From the NCBI GenBank assembly GCA_913051655.1, contig CAJXHI010000021.1, forward strand, positions 1 to 50,263: a DNA stretch of 50,263 bases. Reading direction: 5' to 3'. This stretch comes from an uncultured Alphaproteobacteria bacterium (GTDB lineage: Bacteria; Pseudomonadota; Alphaproteobacteria; Rhodobacterales; Rhodobacteraceae). The notes under the pieces are model-generated. The model had not been told where the DNA came from and did not search any database. It saw only the letters and a list, made by a program, of their open reading frames with translations. Below are positions 1-9,602 of this stretch, piece after piece (position 1 is the first letter of the stretch; each line of letters begins with the position of its first letter). Both the position numbers and the translations under genes were made by a program.

Positions 1-26
1 GTAGTAAGGATATGAACCACCTACCC

Positions 27-35
27 GGTGCGCCA
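27..35 (+). other. Short copy of the tRNA-Arg 3' end (possible att remnant)
   Basis: The nine bases GGTGCGCCA on the plus strand match the 3' end of the tRNA-Arg gene, which is on the minus strand at 1322-1330. The copy sits 16 bases outside the left arm of the inverted repeat; in the right arm the tRNA end lies 17 bases outside. The match is short, but finding it at nearly the same offset in both arms makes chance less likely. It could be a degenerate attachment core in inverted orientation. Confidence 0.35.
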
Positions 36-51
36 TAAACCTCACCACGCA

Positions 52-99
52 TGATGTAACACACTGATCTGTAAGCAGTATTCTGTTTATGGTGATGTG
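52..99. repeat. Left arm of a 48-bp inverted repeat
   Basis: This stretch read on the plus strand matches 1257-1304 read on the minus strand with three mismatches in 48 positions, all A/T exchanges. It contains the stop codon and the last few codons of the broken integrase gene. Its partner contains that gene's start codon, so the two arms bracket the gene almost exactly. Confidence 0.85.
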
Positions 100-1283
100 T
101 TTAATACTATCCTCTGCATCGCATCATACTTCTGCTTCAATGTATGCCCTGAACCATAGCTCTGCCCAATGCTTGGGCTTGCCCAGCCACCAAGCTGATC
201 AGTTAACTCTATGTCCACCTCTGCTTCTCTGAGCCTATCTCTAAAGCTATGCCTGAAGGAGTGTATGACACCCTGCTCTGTGTATTGCTTCAGCCACTTG
301 TTTAGAGTTGCTGATGCTGAGTTGCCATTACACTTGGCCGCACTTGTATGCGAAGTAAAAAGAAACTGGGTGCTAAACTTTTGCTGATGCATGACTTTTA
401 CCGCCTCCAAAGATACTCCAACAAGTGGCATAAGTCGTTTACTGCCAGACGTCTTTAAATGCCGCCATGGATGCTCAACCAGATTGACATGTGGGTATGC
501 ATGATTAAGCTCTACATCACTCCACACAAGTCCTAGAGCCTCAGATAAACGCATCCCTGTGTCAGATATAAGGGCTATCACTAGCCTTCTCTCATCACCT
601 ATTTCCAAGCATGTCTTTTGTATTTGAATGATCTCATGCTTGGGTATTGGCTTTCGTTTCTCTTCTGCCTTTTTGGGAAGATAGATATTCGCAAAAACAT
701 TACGACAATCTAATCCATGCTCTTGTATAGTGAGATTGATGACGGCACGTATTGTCCCAAAGATACGAGAGATTCATGAAATGGTCTGGCCACGATCAAT
801 CAACCAATCCCTGAAGGATGCTGCATCTGCTGAACTGTACGTATCTATGGGTCGATCACCCAAGTGTTCCAGCACATAGCCAACATTCCTCTTAGCTGCA
901 GTAAAGAACAAAGCAGTACGATCTACCCCTTTCAAACTGCAATACGTGGCTAGAGCATCAGACAGTGGTAAGGCAGATGATTTGAAGGCATCCTTGTGCT
1001 TACCCTTCACCAATAAATGGGAAGCAGGCACATCCGTGTCTGCAATACGCATTTGAAGCCAGAAATCATCTAACTTACTGGCTATTGATCTGCTTGCTTT
1101 TATTGCTGCTGATTTACTCTTCGTCTTCAAACAAATCACTATTTGAGGACGTTCATAATGCTGCTGCACATTAGACGGCACCTTTCGTCTGAAGTAATAC
1201 ACGCCACGTTTTTGCCATAAGTACTCACATTGATTGGATACCACAGGATAAACCTCCACATCTCCATAAACAGAATACTGCAT
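87..1283 (-). pseudogene. Tyrosine recombinase/phage-type integrase, broken by one in-frame TGA
   Basis: The gene spans 399 codons and is open except for a TGA at 774-776 (codon 170); both halves and the 56 codons after the stop are in one frame. The N-terminal half has the DUF6538-like start of tRNA-targeting integrases (LWQKRGVYYFRRKVP) followed by a SAM-like core-binding region. The C-terminal half keeps the catalytic set: Arg in DTGMRLSEALGL, His-x-x-Arg in HSFRHSFRDRL, and the nucleophile Tyr in IGQSYGSGHT. The gene reads away from the 3' end of an adjacent tRNA-Arg gene, as integrases of tRNA-integrated islands often do. The TGA stands where related proteins usually continue with a polar residue such as Ser. 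The simplest reading is a recent nonsense mutation or a sequencing error; restart at a later TTG could give a catalytic-domain fragment only. Confidence 0.85.
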
Positions 1284-1304
1284 ACAGATCAGTGAGTTAC
1301 ATCA
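1257..1304. repeat. Right arm of the 48-bp inverted repeat
   Basis: This is the inverted partner of 52-99 (45 of 48 positions identical). It covers the integrase start codon (1281-1283), the first nine codons and about 20 bases upstream, where integrase promoter or arm-type binding sites would be expected. Only 17 bases separate it from the end of the tRNA-Arg gene. Confidence 0.85.
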
Positions 1305-1321
1305 CACTCTTAATTCGAAAA

Positions 1322-1398
<77 letters not shown>

Positions 1399-1454
1399 AT
1401 ATCGAACAAGCTATATCGTCCGTGCTTTCGGCTCGCAATGAAAAACTTTGTCTC

Positions 1455-2678
1455 CTATCCAAAGAGCTCATTGGCAAAGCGCAATCCATCCATCAATGCG
1501 TCGACTTCTTCTACCGTATTGTAAAATGCAAAAGAGGCACGACAGGAGGCATTAATGCCCAAATGGTCCATCAATGGGCCTGCGCAATGTTGCCCAGCTC
1601 GCACAGCGATACCCTTTTTATCTAAGATGGTGGAAATATCATGAGCATGCGCGCCACCGTCCATTGTAAAGGAAAAAATCGCCCCACGATCCAGTGCGGC
1701 TCCCTGTAGTTTGAGCCAGTTCAACCCACCAAGCTGCGTAGACGCATATTCGGTGATTACCTTTTCATGCGCGGCAATCTGCTCCATCCCGATACCCATC
1801 ATATATTCTAGCGCCACGCCAAACCCGATGGTTTGAACAATACCGGGTGTTCCTGCTTCAAAAAGATGGGGCACATCGTTATAGATCACCTGATCTTTAT
1901 GCACTTCGCGGATCATATCGCCCCCTCCAATAAAAGGGCGCATTTCACTTTGGCGCTTTTTTGACACATAAATCGCCCCAGAACCAGAAGGACCACAAAG
2001 CTTATGTCCCGTGATCGCATAAAAATCGCAGCCTATATCAGCGATATCAACAGCCATATGAACCGCCCCCTGTGATCCATCGACAAGAACGGGTACCCCT
2101 TTGGCACTGGCCCCCACACAAATAGATTTCACATCTACAACGCTTCCCAAAACATTGGACATATGGGTCACCGCAATTAGCTTTGTGCGCGGCGTGATAG
2201 CATCCAGCATGGCCTCGGGTTCAATTACACCGTTTTCATCTACATCTACCCATTTAAGCACAATACCATAACGTTCGCGCAGAAAATGCCATGGCACGAT
2301 ATTGGCGTGATGTTCCATGACACTGAGGATAATCTCATCGCCTGGCTCCATTACATTCATCGCCCATCCGTAAGCCACCATATTGATGCCTTCCGTGGTG
2401 CCTGAATTTAAAATAATGTCGCTTTCATCGTCAACGTTCAGAAATCTTGCCACGATGAAACGCACAGATTCGTATTTTTCCGTTGCCAGATTGCTCAGAA
2501 AATGAAGCCCTCGATGGACATTAGCGTATTCCTGAGAATAGGCTTTTTTAATCGCATCGATGACGACTTGGGGTTTTTGCGATGACGCGCCATTATCTAG
2601 GTATACCAATGGTTTTCCATTCACATGACGTGACAAAATCGGAAAATCTGAGCGAATTGAATTGATATCAAAAACCAT
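1455..2678 (-). CDS. sufS: Cysteine desulfurase SufS
   Basis: PLP-dependent class V aminotransferase fold enzyme that removes sulfur from cysteine and passes it as a persulfide to the SufBCD scaffold. The 407-residue length is normal for SufS. It shows the PLP lysine in [11 protein letters not shown] and the active-site cysteine at about residue 365 in [11 protein letters not shown], the group II (SufS) form of the motif. It is the last gene of the suf operon, two bases after the second YIP1-like gene. No sufE is present in the window, so the sulfur-transfer partner must be encoded elsewhere or be absent. Confidence in the function is high. Confidence 0.95.
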   Translation of the reverse strand: MVFDINSIRSDFPILSRHVNGKPLVYLDNGASSQKPQVVIDAIKKAYSQEYANVHRGLHFLSNLATEKYESVRFIVARFLNVDDESDIILNSGTTEGINMVAYGWAMNVMEPGDEIILSVMEHHANIVPWHFLRERYGIVLKWVDVDENGVIEPEAMLDAITPRTKLIAVTHMSNVLGSVVDVKSICVGASAKGVPVLVDGSQGAVHMAVDIADIGCDFYAITGHKLCGPSGSGAIYVSKKRQSEMRPFIGGGDMIREVHKDQVIYNDVPHLFEAGTPGIVQTIGFGVALEYMMGIGMEQIAAHEKVITEYASTQLGGLNWLKLQGAALDRGAIFSFTMDGGAHAHDISTILDKKGIAVRAGQHCAGPLMDHLGINASCRASFAFYNTVEEVDALMDGLRFANELFG

Positions 2679-2680
2679 TT

Positions 2681-3253
2681 TTAAAACCCCACTCCCATAA
2701 ACGAGATCATGAAAAACAATATTATGCCGCCCAGACCAATGCCGAGGACGGAAACCACAAAAGATTTCAACATGTTATCGAATCCATGGGCGGTATCGAC
2801 GAAAGCAATAAAGATCCAAAGTGACCAGAAAATGATGGCGATTTGGGCAAAGCCCGCCAAGGCGGTTACCAGAAACAATAACACATAGATGAAAGCCTGT
2901 AGAATAAGCTGAATCACCTGTAACCAAGCCACCAAGGTGAATATAGTTTTAAAACTGGCCTCACCATCAAAACGCTGTCCAGTCCAAGTAATGGTCGCAC
3001 ACACTAATAGCGTCATCCCCCCCACCATAAGCGCAAATATCCAAGGGCTACTAACTTCGTTGAGCGAAGGACCATCTATCTGCATCAACCCATCTGCAAA
3101 AAATTGCATTGCGGTGGTTAAACAAATTGATGCGATGAAAACGGACCAGATCACGTCATAGGAAAAGCCTCTGTAGATAATAACAGCTGCGGCCTCTTTG
3201 GGTTGTGAAAAGCTGGTTTTCAGCAGATCTCCAAGATGAATGGTATTACTCAT
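2681..3253 (-). CDS. YIP1-like multi-pass membrane protein (second of pair)
   Basis: A 190-residue protein with about five hydrophobic segments after a short polar N-terminus, resembling the YIP1 domain family found in Rhodobacterales suf operons. Its start overlaps the preceding membrane-protein gene by 8 bases and its stop lies 2 bases before sufS, so it is translationally coupled inside the operon. The family has no proven biochemical role in bacteria. Position alone suggests a link to Fe-S assembly, perhaps membrane association of the machinery; that is inference. Confidence 0.75.
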   Translation of the reverse strand: MSNTIHLGDLLKTSFSQPKEAAAVIIYRGFSYDVIWSVFIASICLTTAMQFFADGLMQIDGPSLNEVSSPWIFALMVGGMTLLVCATITWTGQRFDGEASFKTIFTLVAWLQVIQLILQAFIYVLLFLVTALAGFAQIAIIFWSLWIFIAFVDTAHGFDNMLKSFVVSVLGIGLGGIILFFMISFMGVGF

Positions 3254-3734
3254 CAGCCCCCCCCCTCAAGGCGCGAAAGGCACATGTCAAAAACCACACA
3301 AAGACGCCAAGCCAAATGATACCGATGGAATTAGTTAAAAGTCCCTGCCCCAAAAATCCACCTGCCAACCCATAAAGTAGCATCCAAGGGGCAGCTGCTA
3401 GAAACGACCAAAACAGTGATAACCGCAAGGGCAGGCCAATGCCTTTAAGGCCGCCTATAAACAGAGCCAAAGTCAAGATTCCCGCAAAGGCGTAGAACAG
3501 CAATGGCGCGATGAAGATCCACGCGAAAAGAGCAGCCCCCAACACCATATCAAGCGTCTGATCGCTTAGGTGTGCATCCCGAGCTGCAGCAGGCCAATAA
3601 GAAATAAACGCTAGAAGACACCCTCCGGCGAGAAATCCTAACGCTGTTTTTTCTTCAAAATAATCTGTAACAAAGCTTTGAAAAACCGTGGCCGGTCTTC
3701 TGTAGCTGTCATAGATATTTTTGATAACGGACAT
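3246..3734 (-). CDS. YIP1-like membrane protein (first of pair)
   Basis: A 162-residue protein with four to five predicted membrane segments after a roughly 30-residue cytoplasmic N-terminus. It begins 3 bases after sufD and overlaps the next membrane-protein gene by 8 bases, so it belongs to the same transcript. The overall pattern (short soluble start, then a Pro/Gly-containing hydrophobic bundle) is that of the YIP1 group. It is distinct in sequence from its neighbour but probably a distant paralogue. Function unknown. Confidence 0.72.
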   Translation of the reverse strand: MSVIKNIYDSYRRPATVFQSFVTDYFEEKTALGFLAGGCLLAFISYWPAAARDAHLSDQTLDMVLGAALFAWIFIAPLLFYAFAGILTLALFIGGLKGIGLPLRLSLFWSFLAAAPWMLLYGLAGGFLGQGLLTNSIGIIWLGVFVWFLTCAFRALRGGADE

Positions 3735-3737
3735 GCT

Positions 3738-5018
3738 TCAGCACCCTCTCTTCAGACAACCTTCAAGATGGGCGTTAAGAACATCCGAAATTTCCTGATT
3801 TTCAACCTCCTCCAAGGCCTCAGCCAGAAAGGCAAGTGTGAGCAGATTTGTAGCTTCTTCTGCCGGCACGCCACGCGAGCGCAGATAAAAAAGCGCCTCC
3901 TCATCAATAGCCCCAGAAGTCGATCCATGCGAACACGCCACATCATCGGCATATATTTCAAGCTCTGGTTTTGCAAGAAATTGACTGTCATCATCTAGCA
4001 ATAGCGATTGGCTAATCTGATAGCCATCCGTTTTCTGTGCATCAGGTTTAACAAGGATTTTTCCTTGAAAAACTCCTGTTGCCCCATTGCGAAGTACTTT
4101 TTTAAATACCTGCCGACTTTCACCGCGTAGAGCATCATGGGTGATGAATACGGTGTCATCATGGTGAAAATCTCCATCTCCAACACTTGCTCCAGCCACA
4201 TGGGCCATCCCATCGTCACCACGCATCTCAATGACTGTTTCATTACGCGTTAACACGCCATTCATCGTGAGACAAAATGATTTGAATTGTGACTGCTCTT
4301 CTAGTTGTGCAAAAATATGTGTCAAAGCGTTCCGTTCGTGATCGCGTCCCTGCGCGCGAACATGGTTAAGCTGTCCGTCCTTTTCGATCTCAGCTTCAAT
4401 GGCCATATTGCACCGCGCAGCAACATCACCGCTTTCCAGTATGGTGATACTGGCACCTTCATCGATTTTGACTACGTGATGCAACATTACGTCAGATACG
4501 TCCGACTCACGCACATAATGCAGGCTAATCGGTTTAGGCGGTGTTTTTTTCACATGCATCAAGATACCTTCCTGTGCGAACGCGGAATTAAACGCCGCAA
4601 GCGGTCTTGCAACTGGCTTCTGTCCCTTTTTTTCAAGAGAGCCGTAAAGGCTTTTGGCCCAATGGATATCAACATCCGAGGTAGATGAGAGCAATTCCAA
4701 GGTCACACCATCTATCGACAAACCGTCTGAAAATTCCTCAGAATAGATACCATCTACAAAAACCAGTTTATGGCAGTCGAGCGCATCAAAAATCGGAGCG
4801 TCGTTATCCTCTTGCACCGCGGCACGAGGCACGTCGGCAGAGGTAAACGCATCCGGGCGCGTGTATTTCCAGTATTCATCACGTCTTACCGGAAGCCCCA
4901 TTCCCATCAGCCGGTCATACGCGTCGCTGCGAGCTGAGGCGCTCCACCCTTTAAGGGGCAATTCCATTGAAGTTAACCGCTCTTTGGTAGCTTTCTCTTT
5001 GGTCTGAGCAAGCGACAT
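3738..5018 (-). CDS. sufD: Fe-S cluster assembly protein SufD
   Basis: Scaffold subunit of the SufBCD complex that builds Fe-S clusters in the cytoplasm. The 426-residue length is typical. The C-terminal half is the beta-helix core and holds the conserved CSHGSTSG segment with the histidine needed for cluster assembly, followed by the helical tail (ALFYLRSRGVP) that contacts SufC. Its ATG shares one base with the sufC stop (TGATG), so the two are translationally coupled. A normal, intact gene. Confidence 0.94.
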   Translation of the reverse strand: MSLAQTKEKATKERLTSMELPLKGWSASARSDAYDRLMGMGLPVRRDEYWKYTRPDAFTSADVPRAAVQEDNDAPIFDALDCHKLVFVDGIYSEEFSDGLSIDGVTLELLSSTSDVDIHWAKSLYGSLEKKGQKPVARPLAAFNSAFAQEGILMHVKKTPPKPISLHYVRESDVSDVMLHHVVKIDEGASITILESGDVAARCNMAIEAEIEKDGQLNHVRAQGRDHERNALTHIFAQLEEQSQFKSFCLTMNGVLTRNETVIEMRGDDGMAHVAGASVGDGDFHHDDTVFITHDALRGESRQVFKKVLRNGATGVFQGKILVKPDAQKTDGYQISQSLLLDDDSQFLAKPELEIYADDVACSHGSTSGAIDEEALFYLRSRGVPAEEATNLLTLAFLAEALEEVENQEISDVLNAHLEGCLKRGC

Positions 5019-5773
5019 CAGGCCACCTCCGCCAAAATGTCTGAGTAACCATTGTTTTCAACTTCAAGCGCCAATTCTGGCCCTCCTGTTTTCACAATGC
5101 GTCCATCAGCCATGATATGCACAACGTCGGGTTTAATGTGGTCCAGCAGACGTTGGTAATGAGTAATAACCAAAAATCCGCGATCATTACTGCGCAATGC
5201 ATTAACACCCTCCGCGACCAGCTTCATCGCGTCAACATCTAGACCACTGTCTGTTTCGTCCAAAATACACATTTTGGGCTCCAACATGGCCATCTGCAAA
5301 ATTTCATTACGTTTTTTCTCACCACCGGAAAACCCCACATTTACCGGACGTTTGAGCATATCAGCATCAATTTTTAATGCTTTGGCTTCACTACGTACCT
5401 CTTTCAGAAAATCAGTGGCTGACATTTCTTGTTGTCCGCGTGATTTGCGCTGCGCATTCACTGCAGTGCGCAGGAAGGTCATATTTCCGACGCCTGGAAT
5501 TTCGACAGGATATTGGAACGCCAAGAAAAGTCCTGCCGCAGCTCGTTCTTCAGGTTCCATATCCAAAATATCTTCATCTAGCAGCCTAGCGCTACCATCT
5601 GTGACCTCATAACCTTCGCGCCCAGAAAGCACATAAGACAATGTCGATTTTCCCGATCCATTCGGCCCCATGATTGCGTGGACTTTGCCCGCCTCAACCG
5701 TCAGATTCACACCTTTGAGAATTCGTTTGTCCTCTTCTTCCAAGGACACACATAGATTTTTAATTTCTAACAT
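5018..5773 (-). CDS. sufC: Fe-S cluster assembly ATPase SufC
   Basis: ABC-type ATPase that powers conformational change in the SufBCD scaffold. It has Walker A GPNGSGKST near residue 36, signature SGGEKKRNEI, Walker B CILDETDSGLD and the H-loop histidine in VITH. The ATG at 5771-5773 gives the usual 251-residue protein starting MLEIKNL and follows a good ribosome site (AAGGA). An upstream in-frame start at 5806 would add 11 residues not seen in the family. It follows the UPF0145 gene by about 50 bases. Confidence 0.95.
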   Translation of the reverse strand: MLEIKNLCVSLEEEDKRILKGVNLTVEAGKVHAIMGPNGSGKSTLSYVLSGREGYEVTDGSARLLDEDILDMEPEERAAAGLFLAFQYPVEIPGVGNMTFLRTAVNAQRKSRGQQEMSATDFLKEVRSEAKALKIDADMLKRPVNVGFSGGEKKRNEILQMAMLEPKMCILDETDSGLDVDAMKLVAEGVNALRSNDRGFLVITHYQRLLDHIKPDVVHIMADGRIVKTGGPELALEVENNGYSDILAEVA

Positions 5774-5825
5774 GACGTCTTTCCTTACAATCCATTCCTG
5801 ACCCAATGAGACCCGTGCTTCTTAT

Positions 5826-6137
5826 TCAAATCACAACCTCCTTGCCACTGATCGAGTTCAATAACATGGATCGGCCAACGATTTCATAATCAAAATTAAC
5901 ACTAAAAATCGCGTCGGCATCCAGGGCCGTTATCTTTTCTTCAAATTCGCTCATACCTGTTTTGCGAGCGGCCGCAAGCCTTCTAACGTTAATGCCAGAG
6001 CGGCCACCTATCGCATCTGTGATTGAGGCAAATAGATCGCGAATAAAATTTACTCCCATTCTCGCTTCACCTGCCAAAAGGGCTTTGTATCTTCTGGCAT
6101 TATCGCTCTTAATCATTACAGTTGTCATTGCAATCAT
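5826..6137 (-). CDS. UPF0145 (YbjQ-type) protein inside the suf operon
   Basis: A 103-residue member of the UPF0145/YbjQ family, often labelled heavy-metal-binding. The family core MGVNFIRDLFASITDAIGG followed by RSG is present, as are the C-terminal ADAIFSVNFDYE and GKEVV strands. The ATG at 6135-6137 is favoured because a perfect AAGGAGG lies 7 bases upstream, within the end of the preceding gene, which it overlaps by 29 bases. YbjQ proteins form oligomeric rings and have no settled function. Sitting between sufB and sufC suggests a metal- or cluster-related role, which is inference. Confidence 0.82.
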   Translation of the reverse strand: MIAMTTVMIKSDNARRYKALLAGEARMGVNFIRDLFASITDAIGGRSGINVRRLAAARKTGMSEFEEKITALDADAIFSVNFDYEIVGRSMLLNSISGKEVVI

Positions 6138-6462
6138 CGTAAGACCTCCTTAGGGGCAAAAATTTCGAGATAAGCTTTACCGCTAAACTCGCCATAACGC
6201 CTGCGTCGATTTCGCGGTCTTTGAGATGGATTGGCAAGTGTAGGGCACTGTCAACAATACAGTTGATCAAGAATTTCCTTATTTTTTCATAAAACTCAAA
6301 AAACTTGGCAGCCAAGGAGATACTCGGGTGATCCCGTAAGGCGCGCACTGTGAAAGCCTCATTACCAGCCTCAACTATGAAGACATGCGGCGCCCCAAAA
6401 TTCTGGTGCAAGACCTCCAAAACACCGTGCTTAAGTCTCATAATCAACACACGAGGTGTCAT
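6109..6462 (-). CDS. Hypothetical protein between sufB and the UPF0145 gene
   Basis: A 117-residue protein that I do not recognise. It starts with ATGA overlapping the sufB stop codon, has GAGGG about 9 bases upstream inside sufB, and its end carries the ribosome site of the next gene. This tight packing supports real translation. It is mixed alpha/beta, rich in Phe, His and Lys, with no signal peptide or clear membrane segment. The C-terminus (DDCNDNCND) is Cys/Asp/Asn-rich, but that part overlaps the next gene and may be constrained by it. No function assigned. Confidence 0.6.
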   Translation of the reverse strand: MTPRVLIMRLKHGVLEVLHQNFGAPHVFIVEAGNEAFTVRALRDHPSISLAAKFFEFYEKIRKFLINCIVDSALHLPIHLKDREIDAGVMASLAVKLISKFLPLRRSYDDCNDNCND

Positions 6463-7982
6463 CCAACACTGCCCTCAAGCGAAATGGCCACTAGTTGCTG
6501 TGCTTCCATAGCAAATTCCATTGGGAGCGCCTGTAGGACGTCCTTACAAAACCCGTTTACCACAAGCGCGACCGCTTCTTCTTCGTCCATGCCGCGCTGG
6601 CGACAATAGAATAGTTGTTCATCATCTACTTTGGAAGTTGTCGCCTCATGCTCAACGCGCGAAGAATTGTTTTTTACTTCGATGTAAGGGACGGTATGTG
6701 CACCGCATTTATCGCCAATCAGCAAGCTGTCACACTGTGTATAATTGCGGCTGCTTTTGGCTTTAGGATGCATTGAAACCAATCCACGATAGGTATTTTG
6801 AGCAACGCCTGCAGAAATTCCCTTAGATACAATACGTGATTTGGTATTTGTACCAAGATGCACCATTTTGGTACCTGTATCTGCCTGCTGCCGATTATTG
6901 GCAATGGCGATTGAATAAAATTCCCCCTGGCTATCGTTTCCACGTAGGATACAGGAGGGATATTTCCATGTCACAGCTGAGCCAGTTTCCACCTGTGTCC
7001 ACATCACTTTTGATCGATCACCACGGCAATCCGCACGTTTCGTGACGAAGTTGTAAATCCCGCCTTTACCATTTTCATCGCCTGGGAACCAGTTTTGCAC
7101 GGTAGAGTATTTTACCTCTGCGTCTTCTTCTAGCACGATTTCCACTACGGCAGCATGGAGTTGTGCCGTATCGCGTTGAGGCGCAGTACAGCCTTCAAGG
7201 TAGCTCACGTAAGATCCTTTGTCTGCAATGATCAGCGTGCGTTCGAACTGTCCCGTGTTTTCCGCGTTGATGCGGAAATAGGTGCTGAGTTCCATTGGGC
7301 AGCGAACGCCCGGTGGAATATAAACGAAAGATCCATCTGAAAAGACGGCGCTATTGAGCGTAGCATAAAAATTGTCCGATACGGGCACCACAGATCCAAG
7401 GTATTTTTTTACCAAGTCGGGGTGCTCTCTGATCGCCTCAGATATAGAGCAAAAGATAACGCCTGCTTTTTTCAGCTCCGCTTGGAAAGTAGTTCCGACA
7501 GAAACACTGTCAAAGACAGCGTCTACAGCAACCTTGCGCCCGTCTGCAGGAGCGTCCTCTCTACCTTCAACACCTGCTAAAATCATTTGTTCCTTTAGTG
7601 GGATGCCGAGTTTTTCATAGGTCGCTAGAAGTTTTGGATCTACTTCGTCAAGAGATTTTGGTTTTTCTACCATGGATTTGGGCCGCGCATAGAAATATTG
7701 GTTCTGAAAATCAATCTCAGGATAGTCAACCATCGCCCAGTTAGGCTCTGCCATCTGCTCCCAACGTTTAAAGGCCGAAAGTCGCCACTCAGTCATCCAT
7801 TCAGGTTCGTCATTTTTATCAGAAATTAACCGTACGATTTCTGGATTAACGCCTTTCGGCGCGTATTCCATCTCTATTTCGGTATCCCATCCATATTTGT
7901 AAGTGCCGCCCACTTCGCGTACGGCATCAACCGTTTCCTGATCAACGCCTTCTTTGACTTCCATATCGGTGGCTACTGACAT
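6459..7982 (-). CDS. sufB: Fe-S cluster assembly protein SufB
   Basis: Main scaffold subunit of SufBCD, receiving persulfide sulfur and holding the nascent cluster. At 507 residues it is full length. The core beta-helix holds the conserved [15 protein letters not shown] segment, whose cysteine corresponds to the essential E. coli SufB Cys405, and the C-terminal helical region ([14 protein letters not shown]) that docks SufC. It follows the first cysteine desulfurase by 23 bases and is overlapped at its stop codon by the next gene. Confidence 0.96.
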   Translation of the reverse strand: MSVATDMEVKEGVDQETVDAVREVGGTYKYGWDTEIEMEYAPKGVNPEIVRLISDKNDEPEWMTEWRLSAFKRWEQMAEPNWAMVDYPEIDFQNQYFYARPKSMVEKPKSLDEVDPKLLATYEKLGIPLKEQMILAGVEGREDAPADGRKVAVDAVFDSVSVGTTFQAELKKAGVIFCSISEAIREHPDLVKKYLGSVVPVSDNFYATLNSAVFSDGSFVYIPPGVRCPMELSTYFRINAENTGQFERTLIIADKGSYVSYLEGCTAPQRDTAQLHAAVVEIVLEEDAEVKYSTVQNWFPGDENGKGGIYNFVTKRADCRGDRSKVMWTQVETGSAVTWKYPSCILRGNDSQGEFYSIAIANNRQQADTGTKMVHLGTNTKSRIVSKGISAGVAQNTYRGLVSMHPKAKSSRNYTQCDSLLIGDKCGAHTVPYIEVKNNSSRVEHEATTSKVDDEQLFYCRQRGMDEEEAVALVVNGFCKDVLQALPMEFAMEAQQLVAISLEGSVG

Positions 7983-8005
7983 CTATTTTCTCCTCTCCGC
8001 GCACT

Positions 8006-9055
8006 CTAACCCGCGCGGCGCAATCCCATTTTGTGTTTCTTAACGCTCCAACGGTCAACGAACCGCTCAACGTCTTCTTTCTTGGTCATAGGGGCAAGAC
8101 TCACCCGAAGTCCGCACGCCGCATGCTCTGCTTCAATACCCATTGCCATTAGGACCCGGCTCGCCCGTACCTTCCCACTTGAGCAAGCCGATCCCGCCGA
8201 AACTGCAATTCCGTCAAGATCCATTTGCATTACTTGCAATTCGCCTTGCCAATCAGAAGAGATAAGGCAGGTTGTGTTTGGAAGACGCGGAACGGCTTGG
8301 CCTACACATGTAGTATCTTCTGAGGACTGGACAATTGCCTCTTCAAGGAAATCTCGAAGTTCTACCACCTCATCCCAAATACCATTATCCAAATCCCTTT
8401 TAGCTGCCTTAGCAGCAGCCGCAAACCCAGCAATCGCTATCACGTTTTCAGTGCCGGATCTGCGTCCCATTTCCTGACCACCGCCTTTTATTTGGGCCAA
8501 GATATCCGTACCATGCTTAATTATCAAAGCGCCAATCCCCTTGGGACCGCCGATTTTATGGGCTGAGACGGCCGCTGTTTGAGCTGGGAGCCAATTAAAT
8601 GCAAGTGGCATTTTTCCAAAGGCCTGCGTGATATCCGAAAACCAAAGTCCATCGGGAAGGTCTTGCAACACTCCGGTCTCACCATTGGCTAGCTGAAGCG
8701 CTGATTGCTTTGGATTTGGGACGCTTACAAGTCCATTTTGATCCACAGGCAAAGACGCCTCACACCTTGCTGCGACCGCGTCATGCTCAATATCAGCACA
8801 GTAAAATTCACCCTGAGACAACGCCAATGACACCGCTTCTGTTGAGCCCGAGGTAAAGACGATATCTAAACTAGAAGCGCCTAAAGCATCAGCGATATCT
8901 TCGCGGGCTTTTTCCAAAACAGCTTTAGCAGCCCGTCCCTCCTCGTGCACCGACGATGGGTTTCCTACCACATCCATTGCGGCGATCATCGCCGCGCGCG
9001 CATCTTCGCGAAGCGGCATCGTTGCATTATGGTCCAGGTAAACGCGCGCCATCAT
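8006..9055 (-). CDS. NifS/IscS-type cysteine desulfurase
   Basis: Second cysteine desulfurase of the operon, of the group I (IscS/NifS) kind. The PLP lysine is in SAHKIGGPKGIG and the mobile-loop cysteine in SAGSACSSGKV. At 349 residues it is about 50 shorter than E. coli IscS, with a compact middle and no long C-terminal tail. Its ATG overlaps the iscR stop (ATGA at 9052-9055), so it is coupled to the regulator; a second ATG directly follows and could be used. An IscS-type enzyme at the head and SufS at the tail of one suf operon is the arrangement I know from Rhodobacterales. Confidence 0.88.
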   Translation of the reverse strand: MMARVYLDHNATMPLREDARAAMIAAMDVVGNPSSVHEEGRAAKAVLEKAREDIADALGASSLDIVFTSGSTEAVSLALSQGEFYCADIEHDAVAARCEASLPVDQNGLVSVPNPKQSALQLANGETGVLQDLPDGLWFSDITQAFGKMPLAFNWLPAQTAAVSAHKIGGPKGIGALIIKHGTDILAQIKGGGQEMGRRSGTENVIAIAGFAAAAKAAKRDLDNGIWDEVVELRDFLEEAIVQSSEDTTCVGQAVPRLPNTTCLISSDWQGELQVMQMDLDGIAVSAGSACSSGKVRASRVLMAMGIEAEHAACGLRVSLAPMTKKEDVERFVDRWSVKKHKMGLRRAG

Positions 9056-9510
9056 TCATCCACCACGGTCAACAAGGTCGGCAAAGCGGGGCAAGGTACA
9101 AGATCATTTTCTATAACGTCCGACAGCCGCGTCTGATGCAAAAACACATACATCGTCGCACTCATGGATTCCCAAAGTCTATTGGTCAGCGATTGCGCCT
9201 TACTACCAGATAAAGCGCCTGAGGCACCGGCCCCTTTGTGCATCGCATCCAAGGTCTCATCAACAGCAGAAAGAATATCAATTACGCGGATCTGATGCGC
9301 GGAACGGCCAAGTTCATACCCGCCGCTTGGACCACGGGTCGATTGCACCAACCCGCTGCGGCGTAATTTAACAAAAAGCTGCTCGAGATACGGCAAGGAA
9401 ATATCTTGCCGTTTGGAAATCTCTGCAAGAGAAACACGTTGCCCGGCACTCTGCAAAGCGATATCAGTTAAGGCAATCATTGCATATCGCCCTTTAGTAC
9501 TGAGTTTCAT
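9052..9510 (-). CDS. iscR: Rrf2-family regulator, IscR type, without the three cluster cysteines
   Basis: A 152-residue Rrf2 winged-helix repressor leading the suf operon. The DNA-binding half is standard (MKLSTKGRYAMIALTDIA, then the LPYLEQLF recognition helix and STRGPSGGYELGR wing). The region that carries the Cys-x5-Cys-x5-Cys cluster ligands in E. coli IscR is here Gly/Ala/Ser-rich and has no cysteine; the only cysteine is near residue 140. From memory, Rhodobacter IscR is also reported to lack the classical ligands and still act as an iron-responsive repressor. It probably represses this operon, with Irr acting at the nearby palindrome. Confidence 0.88.
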   Translation of the reverse strand: MKLSTKGRYAMIALTDIALQSAGQRVSLAEISKRQDISLPYLEQLFVKLRRSGLVQSTRGPSGGYELGRSAHQIRVIDILSAVDETLDAMHKGAGASGALSGSKAQSLTNRLWESMSATMYVFLHQTRLSDVIENDLVPCPALPTLLTVVDE

Positions 9511-9602
9511 GCGTCCATTCCGTTAATTCATTACCGTTATCTCATTGACCTGAGCTGCACCACGGCTTATCTCAAATGAAACGGCAGATGTTCTCTCAAA
9601 TC

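Noticed and set aside
774-776. Selenocysteine or stop-codon read-through in the integrase
   Set aside because: No SECIS-like hairpin was evident after the TGA, integrases are not selenoproteins, and other broken genes in the window use TAG and TAA, so plain nonsense mutation is simpler.
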